Assembly: GCA_018697195.1 (NCBI GenBank)
Contig: CM031879.1
Location: 24,311,344 to 24,375,343 of the forward strand
Reading direction: 5' to 3'
DNA: 64,000 nt
Source of the DNA: Certhia americana
Lineage: Eukaryota; Chordata; Aves; Passeriformes; Certhiidae
The notes beneath the pieces are model-generated. The model did not search any database, was not told the DNA's origin, and saw only the letters and a program-made list of their open reading frames with translations. The position numbers were made by a program, and so were the translations under genes. Shown here one piece after another: positions 38,446 to 48,881 of this stretch (its first letter is position 1; each line of letters opens with the position of its first letter).

Positions 38446-39884
38446 GTATTACTTATATGTATATTATTACAAACATACACATGTGTACAGCTTCCATATT
38501 TCACACATCTTAGGTTTTATCGCCATGGTCACTGAAGTAATTAAAGTGAGATATGTCAGTTTTAATTACATGTATTTAGAACTGTGTTTCTCATTTTACA
38601 CATCCCCAGTGATATTTCTTATGGCATGAATTTTCAGTCTGGTAATAGAAGCAAAATAAATTTTCCCTTAAAAGTTTGTGTAACATATGAAACACAGAGG
38701 CATTAAGCGGCTATATTTTTCTGAATTATGGAGGGTTTTCCAAGAACAGCTGTGTATTTAGTTCAACAGTGAAACTCAAACTCTTTTACTAATGAAAAAG
38801 GAGCAAAATAACCAAGTACTGGAATGAATTGCAGGATACTGAAAGCAGACAGTTGTCTCGTTCAATGTGCCCCTCATGAAAGATGCCACTTCCCTTTAGA
38901 CTGGCATTAAAAGAATCTAGACTTACTTTGCATTCTACAAAGTATTTATAGGACCTTCTATGATAAAGATATGGAAATGCATTCCACAAAGAAAATACAA
39001 CTTGTTTGCTCGCAACACCAAAACTTCAGCATTTACAAAGAATTACATGTAGCTTCTAGGATAAATGGCCTTTGGTGAAATTATTTATAGGTTTTCCCAT
39101 GGGCTTACCACTACCATTGGACTTCTGCACATGCATCAGAAAATATATGAAATTTTGGTAAAATATTAGGAAGAACAATTACTTATTTTTCAGTTAAAGG
39201 TGGATTCATTGGCTTACTGAAGGTAATGGGAAAACTCCAATATAAGACAATAAGGCAATACTTTAGATAGGGAATTCAAGAAACCTCAAATAAAAACAAC
39301 CAAGGTGAACTGAAATATTTTAATTACTTCTCAATAGAGTGACATGCAACTATGACTTCTTTCTTTAAAGAGTCTTCTACTAGTTTCATATTATGTGTCT
39401 CAGATATTTTTATTCTTTCTTGTTTTCCTTCTTCAGGCTTTGTTAGTTTTTAATTCTGTGTATAGATTTAATTACTTCTTGCCTTGGATATACTTCCATA
39501 AAAATCAGTGTATCAGGATTGTTCACTCTTCATGCATAACATCTGAGCAGCCTGGTCCCTGACCAGGTTCTTGAGAGTGGATCATGACAGAAGGGCTCTG
39601 AAAGATTGGAGTCAGTCTTAAGAGATTGTTTAGAAAAAGTGCTGAGATGATGAGCAGAAATAGAGAGCTGCATTTTTAAACATCCACTGCAAGTACACAA
39701 AAGCATGTTACAACTAGTGACCCAACACCACAGAGTATTTAATGTGTGGTAACTTTAAGAGTCGTCAAGGAGTACATATGTATAAATTCCTCCCAAACCT
39801 GTCTATTCCTCAGATCAGTGTAGCATTTATAGGGCACAGCAACATAGTAGAGATACAGTTTTTGCCAACAGCATCCTCAGCTGT

Positions 39885-40417
39885 GTTAGGAAAAGCATTG
39901 CCAGCAGCTAAAGAGAGGTGATCCGGCTGCTCTATTCAGTACTTTGAGTCACAGCTGGACTGCTGGGGCCAGTCCTTTGCTCTCCAGTACAGAGTGACAT
40001 GGATATGACTAGAATGAGTCTAGAAAAGGGCAAGGAAAGTGACTAAGGGTCTGAAGCATCTGGCATGGGAGGGGAAACTGAAATTAGAAGGATGCATTAG
40101 CTTGGAGAAGGTAGAAAGTTTGTTAGGAACACATATACATATATGCAGCAGTGAATATACACACCAGATGGGGGCTTAAAGAAGAGACAGACTCTTTTCA
40201 GTGATCCAGTGACAGGATAAGAGACAATGGGTTCAAAGTGAAATAAAGAAAATCCCATTTAAACATATGAAAAAATTTCTTTACCATGAGAGCAGATGAA
40301 GCACCAACAGGTTGCTCAGAGAGGGTGTGGAGTATCCATCCCTGGAGCTATTCAAAACCAGGTGGTTGAACTAAGTGACCTCCAGAGATGCCTTTCACAA
40401 TCAGCAGTTCTGTGATT
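39885..40417 (+). mobile_element. CR1 LINE 3' portion, plus strand, degraded
   Basis: GAAAAGCATTGCCAGCAGCT and AGAGAGGTGATCCGGCTGCT at the left, GACAATGGGTTCAAAGTGAA in the middle, and GGTTGCTCAGAGAGGGTGTG and AAGTGACCTCCAGAGATGCC at the right are consecutive CR1 ORF2/3' UTR landmarks. The tail is worn down to CTGTGATT. About 530 bp, 5'-truncated, no open frame retained. Confidence 0.85.
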
Positions 40418-43251
40418 TTCCTTCCCTATGTAAGGCATTTTGGCATGTAGCACAGTTCCTCCTTCTGAACTTTTCCCGTTCATCTGACAAGGACACACCA
40501 CCTTCAGCCTAATTGTAATTTCTTGTTTTTCCAAACTACATTCTAATTTCAGCAAACATTTCTTGAGGCATCAATCTTGAATAAAACATATTTTAGGCAT
40601 GCAAATAAAAGGGACAATTTGTATAATGTCAGTTTTCTCATTTATAACTAACATGCTTAGATTTAGATGGCTCAAACTCCATAGAAGGTAAACTTTATTT
40701 CTAATAATATTTAAAGTTGTGGGGGAAAAAAAAAACCCACTGTGGACATTTTCCTATAAACATGTGTCCAAATGTTGATTAGATCTAGATTTGGAACATA
40801 TGATTACACAAGTTTATAATGTTAAAATCAATTTTTATTTTCATGAAACTTCTCCTACTTGTAACAACCATATGCACAGAAGTAAAGAAAATGTCTGACA
40901 CATAGCTTGGAAAAAAAAAGATGCACTATAGAAAACAACATGTGGATGTCAGCTGCTACTCCCCCTTTAACTCTTATTCAGTCTCTCTTGCGTTAAATAG
41001 TATCTTATTTTATTTACCATTCAATACTTATAAAGTTGCCATCACCAGGCCCTCTGAAGCTGAACTGTTTCTGCTGTATACATTTTCCTAGCTAATATTG
41101 TAAAATACATTTTTCTCAAAAAAAAACAGGCAAACAATATAAATAGTCAGACTACCTGTGGAAGCACTCTGGAAGAATGTGAGAATATCTCAATAGCTTA
41201 CATGAGTACAAACACTAAAATCAAGACTAGATTCAGACTTTACTTTTTCAAGGCTGGAGGTAGTTTGGATGCATCATTCCAGTCTACCTCTAGACTATTT
41301 TTTTGTTATGCTTCCACAAAAGCCCAAGTAACCTGCTTCTAATAATCCACAAAAAGCATGACAGTGTTCATAGTAATCACAGGGAATTCCCAGATTTGCC
41401 ATTATTGATGAGTAGCTCTCACATTCCCCTGTGGAGTTCAGTGGGGAAGTCAATCAATGGGTGTTTAACTCTGGCTGGCATCCTCTGCACTCACTCCTGC
41501 AGTCTGGCTGTTCCTGCCTCCTGCCAGCACCAACTCCAGAGCTTTTTTTATTGCAGGGCTGGCAGCTGCCTCCATGTCTCTCTGCTCCAGCCAGCGCTGC
41601 ACAGAGACATCTCTCAAGTGCTGGCAAGAGAGCTCAAAGAGATTCCAGCAGGCAGAGGAGATCCCCTGCCAGGCTAAAGGACTGAGGGAAAAGGAATCAC
41701 TGGGCTATTTAATCCTTTATTTTCATGTCTGTATAAAAGACAGCAGGCAGTATGTGACCCCAAAGGAAAGAATTTTCTATCAAAAAATGGCGCCATTCTT
41801 TCTGTAAGCCTTTCTGTGCTCTCAGAAAGAAGCAACTTTTGGTTCTTGGAGGGATCAGAAGAAGTCTGCCAGAGTGACAAAAGAAAAGGAGAAGTTAACC
41901 TCCTGACAATGGTAATAAGGTTAAGCCAGTATGAAGGAAGCTTATGCTGCAAAGATCTTCCTGGACTGACAAAAAAATTGTCTTTGGTTCAGCAGAAGAG
42001 GAAATGCAACACCAGAAGATTAAGAAGAGAAGGAACACAGTAAAAATGAAAAGCCAGAGAGACGCCCCTTTGCAGCAGCACTTTGAATAAACAAAGCTGC
42101 AGGGATCACAATGAGATCAGGACATGACTAAGTCATACAGTCAGAGAGAACTGTTAGTAGGCCTGCGCTACAAGCAGTAAGGCTTCAACACAATCAAGTG
42201 GGAATAAAAAGATAGAGAAGATGAAAACATGAGTCATGGATGGTATTTAAAACTTATTTGTCAATAGGACCATCTAGGGGACAATATCTAGACAGTCAAA
42301 AACTGAAAAAAACAGACAGAAGCCTAGCACATGCCCAGCAGCAGAAGAAAGAGGAGCCAGGATTAAAGATTCAAAAAGCAGAAGTGAAGAAGAAATGGGA
42401 AAGGGCATTTTTTTTGGAAGTGCACTGGAGGTTTTTTTAAGTGTTTGCTGGATTTGGGAAGAGGAATGAGAGTTTCTAAAGCAGTCCATCAGTCAGAGAC
42501 AATGATGAAACACAGGCCTTTATGTCTAAGTTGTTAAGTGGAGATATCAATGTGATATCCAGCTGATGGAGGAAGGATTGAGCCATACTGAAGGAGATGT
42601 AGGATTAGAGCAGTTTTGAACAGCATGTTTGGAGAGATGAAAACAGGTGAAGTGATAGGTACAGGAAGCAAATCCAATGGGTGTTTTTATGACAGGGATG
42701 ATTTGTGACTACCTATCTTTATTTGAGAGGAAACTTAAGGACTTTGAGAAATAGAACGGAAAAAAAGAAGGATGAAGTAGACACACAGAATAGGAGGGGA
42801 AGGGATAATAAGAGAGGAGGTAAGAAATAATGAAATCAACATTTGTGTGACAGCAGAGCAAGAAGCAAATATTGAAAAGGTTAATGATAGAATTAATTAA
42901 TTCTGTATTTTAACTTTGGGGTTTTTCTGCAGAAGCAAATGAGGTAGTTGCAGTAGAGCCTATTTGTTCAAAGAAGGAGAAAGACATGGTGAAGTCCAAA
43001 TGAAGAAAGTCATGTTTGTTGTAGGAGAAAAACTGGATGTAGATCTATGACTGAAGTGAAAAGATGAGGACATAGTGATAGTCAGCTAAAATGTCAGATT
43101 AACTATCATCAGAGAAAAGCAGCTCAAGGGTGAATATGTGCATGCAGAAGTGATAATCACTGCCCCACAGTCAGCATCTTATCTATAATCAGAGTTAGCC
43201 CTTCTCATTACAGCAGTGCAATTGATGTCCAAAAATTATTCAGAAAGCTTC
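40418..43251. other. Non-coding sequence with a purine-rich plus strand
   Basis: No repeat or gene recognised. From about 41.8 to 43.1 kb the plus strand is conspicuously rich in A and G (many AGAAG, GGAAG, GAAAAG words). A TGTATAAAAGACAG TATA-like word at about 41731 precedes it. Several short overlapping plus-strand frames occur at 41303-42043 without domains. Confidence 0.5.
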
Positions 43252-43579
43252 TCAGACATGCTCTTTTCATCTACGGTAGAGTTAATTTTCTTCACAGTGG
43301 CTAGTATGGGGCTGTGTTTTGGATTTGTGCTGTACACAGTGCTGATAATGTAGGAATGTTTTTGTGATTTCTGAGCAGGGCTTACACAGAGCCACGGCCT
43401 CCTCTGTCGTACTGCCATGCTGGCAAGGGGGCTCAGGGTCCATGGGAAGCTGGGAGGTGACACAGAGCATGTGACCCGAAATGACCAAGGGGACATTCCA
43501 GACCATATGATATCATGCTCAGTATGCAAAGTGCAGGGGAGAAGGAGGAAGGAGGTGACATTTGATGACATTTGCCTTC

Positions 43580-43723
43580 CCAAGTGTAGTGAGTTGAGCT
43601 TGGCTGGGTGCCAGATGCCCCCCCCACCCCCCGCCCCCCGCCACTCTATCCCTCCCCTTCCCACGGGGGAAGGGGAGAGGAAATAAGATGGAAAAAAAAT
43701 GTAGGTTGAGAAAAGGCAGTTTA

Positions 43724-43762
<39 letters not shown>

Positions 43763-44827
43763 TGCATGCATAAGCAAAGGGGAAAAAATTAATCTTTACT
43801 TCCCATCAGCAAGCAACGTTTAGCTACTTCCCAGGAAACACAGCTTCAGCATGCATAATGGCTCCTCTGGAAGGTACACATGGTAAAATAATGAATATTC
43901 CTCCTCTCTCCCTTAGCTCTTATATCTGAGCTGATATCACATGGTATGGAATATCTATTTGGTTAATTAAGGTCAGCTGGCCTAGTTGTGTTCCCTCCCA
44001 GGATCTTGCCCACTCCCACTTGATAAGAGGGACAGGGAGGAAATGTTAGAGAAATAGCTCTGATCAGCTGCAGCCAAAACACTGGTGTGTTATCAGCACC
44101 TTTCCAACTACCAATGCAGAGCACAGCACTGTGAGGGCTGCTGGGGGAAATGAACTCCAGCTCAGCCAGACCCAATACGATCTTCACCCCTTATTCCATA
44201 CTATATGCATCATACTCAGATGCCACATAATTCATCTATCTTCCAACTGTTCCATTATATTTATTCCTCATTGCTGGAATCCCTTCTTGCCCATACATAC
44301 AACTTAAACTATATCCTTAAAACACTTCTATACCAAACATACCTTTCCATTAACTATTATACCCTGCCCTTTCACAGACAGATATTATTTTCCCATTTCA
44401 TGTCCTTCTTCCATCCATCCAGATCCATGACTTGGGCTCTACTCCATCAGGATGCATGGTCAGGACAGGAGAAGAGGCACACTTGATTGCTGGGCACCAA
44501 CACCAGCCTAACAGAGGAACCCCAGCTCTGGTGCCTGGAGCACCTCCTCTCCCTCCTGCAACTAACCTTGGTGTCTGCAGAGTGGTTCCTCTCACATATT
44601 CTCTCCTCTGGCCACAATTACAACAGCACTTTTTTTGTTCTTAAATGTGTTATCACAGAGGCATTACCACCATTTCTGATTGGCCCAGCCTCGACCAGTG
44701 ACAGCTCCAGTCTTGGGAGCTGCCAGGGACTGGCTCCATCTGACATGGAAAAAGCAGCTTCTCACAGAAGCCACCCCTGTAGACCCTCTGCTACCAAAGC
44801 TTGGCCATGCAAACCCAATGCACCAAG
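43580..44827 (-). mobile_element. Inner nested ERV LTR/composite element, minus strand, TSD CCAAG
   Basis: The element occupies 43585-44822 and is flanked by identical CCAAG at 43580-43584 and 44823-44827, inside the outer LTR. On the minus strand it starts TGCATTGGGTTTGCATGG and ends ...CACTACA. It shares both terminal regions with the copy at 9293-10085. Its interior differs: 43793-44178 resembles a second avian LTR type (minus-strand start TATTGGGTCTGGC near 44178), and 44179-44500 is unplaced. It is therefore either a composite LTR or a partly deleted provirus. A run of about 33 A (43726-43758) lies within it. No intact gag, pol or env frame is present. Confidence 0.65.
43726..43758. repeat. 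Poly(A) run inside the nested LTR
   Basis: About 33 consecutive A bases lie inside the inner element at 43585-44822, at a position where related LTRs have ordinary sequence as far as I recall. Its exact length may be unreliable in the assembly. Confidence 0.9.
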
Positions 44828-45085
44828 TAACTGCTATGTGTGATGGGGTTCTGTTCTTCTGGGGATGGCTGAACACCTGCCTGCCCATGGGAAGCTGTGA
44901 ATTAACTCATTTTGCTTTGTCTGTGAGTGCAGCTTTTGCTTTCCCTATTAAATTGTCTTTATCTCAACCCATAAATTTTCTCTCTCTTACCCTTCTGATT
45001 TTCTCTCCCAAGCCTGCTGGTGGGGCAGGGAGCAAGCGGCCATGTGGGGCTAGGTTACTGGCTGGGATTAAAGTATGACATCAGA

Positions 45086-47404
45086 TCACTGTGGTCATGC
45101 AATAAACAAAGGACTCTCAGAAAACTAAATGAACCAAGAAGAAGAAAGAAAAAAACAACCCAAAAACCCCACAAGTACCCCCTTCAGGGTGTAGCTGATT
45201 ATAACTTCTTCCGCTCCAGAAAGCACACTTTATTTTCAATTTCCAGTCTCACATATACCTACCTCCTTAGCCTTGTGCTCAAAATTTACAAAGCTTTAGC
45301 TTGTCAGCTTTGGGAATTCTCTGACTTTCCTCTGAATATTAGTTACATAATAGATTGAACTAAGCAATCAAAGCGGTGATAGGTCAAAAGGAAGATTTGC
45401 CTGAGGTGATGCAGGAAGTTGATGGCAGAGCTTGAAGCTGAATACACATTTCTCTGCTATTCCAACAGCACAAAAACCAATAAACCTTCCTTGACTGTTT
45501 GAATTTTGTTGGCTTTGTTCCAAGGAAGCAGTGTTTCTGAAGCCAAAGCTACAAAATGCTATGGCATTGAAAGAGCTAATAAGCCAAAGAAATATCCCCA
45601 AATGGCACTGTTTTCTAGCTCTCAATGGCACTTCCATGATGTTACCAACAAATAATAGATCTTACAATCAATATTTTCTACATGCATACTGTACTTTGTG
45701 TAATTTCAACTGCCTGTGAATGTGTACAGTTCTTGACACATTAAGAGGAGAGTATTAAGCCCAGCCTTTCTCTTGGATTTTACACTCACCTTCAAAATAC
45801 TTAGGTCCAAAATGCCACAGCTTTTTGGTAGTGAGATTTCTAGTTATAAAAGATAGACTCGAAAATCATTGTTCAATCCCTTTGTGTCTGTTTTGTGGGA
45901 CTAAATGACAACTACTGAAAATTTCAGTTGGTAAGTGGTGGCAACAACAAGTACAGCACGGAAATTTAAAGGGAGATGACTTCAGCATTTTTGACATTGC
46001 AGAACAGAGTAACATTTACTTGTCAACAGTGCAGGATGCAGTAAATAGACTAAGAAAGGAATTAAGAGGGCCAGAACTCCAAGGCCCACTCTTCTGAGGT
46101 GACAGCAGTGATTGAGGTGACAGCAGTGATTGAGATGACATATCCTGCACTTCAGATTGTATTCTTCAGGTTCTTCAGGGGTTATGATTTCTTTGTGACT
46201 AATTAAGGAATGAGCTAGGCATCACGGCATTACTCTTCTCCATGCCATGACATTCTCATAAATTTCAAGATTTTTCTCCTGTGAGTTTATCTGGCACCAG
46301 CTTATTTAGAATATGCCTTCAGAACTGAACATGAAGAATCAAGCATTTAAGATCTGAAAAACTGTGAAATAGGCATTTCATTTTTAAAAAAGGGATGTTT
46401 ATGAGTTATACTGATATTCATTACTATTTGTATTATCAGAGTCTAGGCACTTCTGCTTATAAAGATGATGCTTCCATGGTACTTGGAATAAAGGAGCAAA
46501 AAGATATTTCTATCCCTAGACATCTATCATCTATGACAATTGATAGCTGATGGATCCTGACTGAAGAGGAAAAGAAGGACATTAATAAAATAATTATGAT
46601 TGTCACAATAGTGCCAAAACATCCCACCTCAGACATGTGAAATTCCTACAGCCATGAATAATGGCTGCTCAAAAAGCAATTACAGTGCAATTTTTTGAGG
46701 CAGAGGCAAAGCTGTATGTATGTTGAATCGGTATTCGATCATATCTGGATCTCCACTTCTCTTTAAAGAAGCTCATGAGAAACTTTTGCTAAAGGGAAAT
46801 GTTTATAAAAGTTACTTTTTTTACAGAAGTCATGGGCAACATTGGGAGGACATGGGTTCTCAGTCATGAATTAATGCTTGTCGTAATGAATTACAAAGTC
46901 TAGACTGATTTTGACATTAAATTAGCACTAAATTAGTTTCTTTGGTTATATCTCTGAGCACTCCAAAGAAAGATACTATGAACCTGTGTTCACTGGCCTC
47001 TTACCTAAACTTAGGCACACACCTTTGCCACTTAGAGACTGGGCTCTGCTTAGGAAACACCTAGTACGACAAAACAGCCTAATATGCAGTTTCTACATGC
47101 AGCCTTATCCAGAACATAAATAAGATAAAAACTGGAACGAGACAAGATCCTGGGGAGTGCTCTCACTTAATTACCTGTTAGCACGTCCCTTAGTTTTTTC
47201 TTGTACAAGGCCACAGGGTGCTCTCCACCATATAAAACTTTTTTAATGGCTTTTCTAAGAGTAGGAATTGGTTTTGATGGCATATATTAGTACTGTTATT
47301 GCAAGGGCCTAAATCTGAAATAATGCAAACTCATGGTGACTTCTACTGGTTTACTTGTAGAAAAAAGATCAGACGACCAGCCCAAATTGGTGTGTTTCTA
47401 TACT
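45086..47404. other. Non-coding sequence upstream of the SMIM30 CpG island
   Basis: No gene or repeat family recognised apart from the 18-bp minisatellite at 46095. It directly precedes the CpG island and may hold distal promoter elements, but I see no specific site. Confidence 0.55.
46095..46140. repeat. Minisatellite, 18-bp unit x 2.6
   Basis: TGAGGTGACAGCAGTGAT occurs at 46095 and 46113, followed by a partial copy TGAGATGACA. Confidence 0.9.
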
Positions 47405-48265
47405 TTCACTTCAATGGAGCCGCAGCGAGGGCACGTGGGCCCTGCTCTCTCCCGGGCGGAGGTTCATCGGCCCACGGGCACTCCGGGACCCCGGCTGGGA
47501 GCGGCCCTGGAGAGCAGCCGGCACCCCCGGCCAGGGCTCCCGGGAGGCGCCGCCGCATCCCTCCAGGCCCAGGCCGGGCTGGCGAATACTGCCCCCGGGG
47601 CCACCCGGGCTGCTGGTGGGGCCGGTGCCCCGAGCCGCCCCCGGGAGTGGCGGCAGGCACGGCGGAGTGAAGCGGAGCCGGGCGGAGGAGGCCCGGCCGG
47701 AGGAGGCCCAGGCGGGTCACGCCCGCCCCCGGCCGCGCCACCGCCCCTTCCTGTCATGGCCGCGGCCGGGCAGTGGGAGCGCGGCGGGGCGGCGCGGGCC
47801 GGCGTCTTCGGCTGCTGAGCGCCCCGCGGGCGGCGCGGAGCGGGAACAGCCCCAGCCCGGAGCCGGCGGCAGGAGGTGACTGAGGGGCACCATGTGGGCA
47901 GGGCCTGCCGGGGGCTGCCCCAAGGAGCGGCCGTCCCGCAGCACGGGGCTGGCAGGGTCCGGCAGGCGTGCGGGCGGAGCCCGGCGCTGGCCCCGCCGCT
48001 GTGCGAGCGGAGCAGCCGCTTATTCGGGTGTCCGGGTGCGGGTTTTTGTCTGTGCACCCCCGGAACAAGCCATCCCCGCGGGAAGAACTATTGCGGAGAG
48101 GGCGGTCCGGGCTGGTCCCGGAGTACTCCTTGGTGGCACCTTTCCAAGTTGTAGGAACCGCGACAAGTCAGTTGTCCTGCAGTGACGGTGTGCACGGTGG
48201 CACAGCCCGGGAGGTTAAATTCACCCCCTCCCAGATGCTCAGGGATCCTGAGGGTGCCCGGTGTT
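47405..48265. promoter_or_regulatory. CpG island / promoter of SMIM30
   Basis: This is an abrupt GC-rich block in an otherwise AT-rich window, with dense CpG dinucleotides throughout. It lies immediately upstream of the SMIM30 coding exon. A CCCTTCCTG ETS-like site overlaps a TCATGGCCGC YY1-like motif around 47745-47765, and no good TATA box is nearby. This is typical of a housekeeping promoter. Several long open frames on both strands here (up to about 197 codons) are the expected by-product of GC-rich sequence lacking stop codons and are not called as genes. CpG-island promoters can fire in both directions, so a divergent transcript is possible but not visible. Confidence 0.85.
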
Positions 48266-48695
48266 AGGAAGTGTGGGTGAGTGATGTGCAGCAGCCATCA
48301 GGCCCTGAACACCTGGTGAAACAGGCCCGCGTAGCAGAGTGCCAGGTAAGCAGGCTCTGGTTGCTGCAGGCAGGAGAGCCTGTTCTGACTTTATCTCACG
48401 ATAAGTCTTCAAAAGATTAGTTTCCACAGAGTTACATAACAAGATAGCAAATCCACTGTGGCTGTTTCATGATAATAAGTCATTTGCTTTTGTAATTGGG
48501 AATATAAATCCTAAATTTCTTGAGCCCCGTACAGATATTTGTAATGCATCAATCAGTTGGCTTGTGGCAAGACAAATCCAGGGGGTAAGGAAGGAAAATC
48601 CAGTAACGTTCCTTTTGCTTTCCTTGTAGATAACAGTGGAGTTCCTGCTGTCCACCACTTCCTTAAGTTCCCCTTGCAGTCAGCTGGTCGTCAAC
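47765..48695 (+). other. SMIM30: SMIM30 5' UTR, first intron and splice sites
   Basis: A 3' splice site with a pyrimidine tract (CTTTTGCTTTCCTTGTAG-like) ends at 48629, so the coding exon starts at 48630 with 66 bases of 5' UTR. Two candidate donors lie upstream. One is GAG|GTGACT at 47875/47876, inside the CpG island (intron about 754 bp). The other is a better consensus match, CAG|GTAAGC, at 48345/48346 (intron 284 bp). The transcription start is not determinable from sequence; 47765 is only a nominal boundary. Either donor, or both as alternative first exons, would place the whole protein in exon 2. Confidence 0.55.
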
Positions 48696-48881
48696 ATGCC
48701 TTCAGCTGAGAACACCTCAAAACTTTTCCTGGTGCTCGTGTCACTGCTGCTGGTGCTGCCAGTAGCTGAAGCCCTGGATGCAGGAGATACCATTGCCTTC
48801 CTCCTAGGCCTTGCTGTCAGTGTCGTTGGATTCTGTGCCTGCCTTGGCTTGTATGCAAGGAGAAGGAATGGGCAGCAGTGA
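48696..48881 (+). CDS. SMIM30: Small integral membrane protein 30 (SMIM30), 61 aa
   Basis: The ORF encodes a 61-residue micropeptide that I recognise as the bird orthologue of SMIM30 (human protein about 59 aa, first annotated as non-coding LINC00998). Seen: a short polar N-terminus (residues 1-9), a hydrophobic stretch at about 10-26 rich in Leu/Val with the LLLVLPV core, an acidic hinge (DAGD, 28-31), a second hydrophobic segment at about 32-54 containing CACLGLYA, and a basic tail (RRRNGQQ, 55-61). The LPV..EA..AGD..A and CACLG.YAR.RNGQ patterns match my memory of the mammalian protein. The frame is open upstream but has no earlier ATG in this exon, so the ATG at 48696 (A at -3) is the start. 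Known of the family: an ER/membrane micropeptide, reported to influence SRC/YES1-MAPK signalling and calcium handling in human cells. The whole CDS lies in one exon behind a CpG-island promoter. Identity is confident; function is by homology only. Confidence 0.9.
   Translation: MPSAENTSKLFLVLVSLLLVLPVAEALDAGDTIAFLLGLAVSVVGFCACLGLYARRRNGQQ

Larger units (their letters stand above)
32528..39884. other. Non-coding AT-rich sequence
   Basis: About 7.4 kb with only simple repeats: a 25-bp-period duplication at 34860, an alternating AT/ACATATA stretch at 37470-37510 and the (ATT)n at 38389. No gene or transposon recognised. Confidence 0.6.
43252..45085 (+). mobile_element. Outer ERVL-type LTR, plus strand, interrupted by a nested element
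   Basis: The left part (43257-43584) has GGTAGAGTTAATTTTCTTCA, then CTGAGCAGGGCTTACACAGAG and GACCATATGATATCATGCTC. The right part (44828-45080) has TTAAATTGTCTTTATCTCAA and GGCTGGGATTAAAGTATGACA. I associate both with the two ends of a common avian ERVL LTR. Flanking TCAGA pentamers at 43252-43256 and 45081-45085 are a candidate TSD, with the leading TG of the LTR apparently lost. Removing the inner element and one copy of its CCAAG duplication joins the two parts of the same LTR. The long open frames in this region are repeat-derived. Confidence 0.65.

Noticed and set aside
38345..38629. Poly-leucine frame suggesting a membrane protein
   Set aside because: The leucines come from the (ATT)n microsatellite read in one frame.
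47299..48267. Many long open frames on both strands in the CpG island (up to 197 codons)
   Set aside because: GC-rich sequence has few stop codons; the frames overlap each other on both strands, are rich in Pro/Gly/Ala/Arg and cross the likely promoter and splice donors.
48636..48695. N-terminal extension of SMIM30 by 20 codons
   Set aside because: The upstream start would be GTG, no in-frame ATG precedes 48696 in the exon, and the known protein begins at the equivalent of the 48696 ATG.
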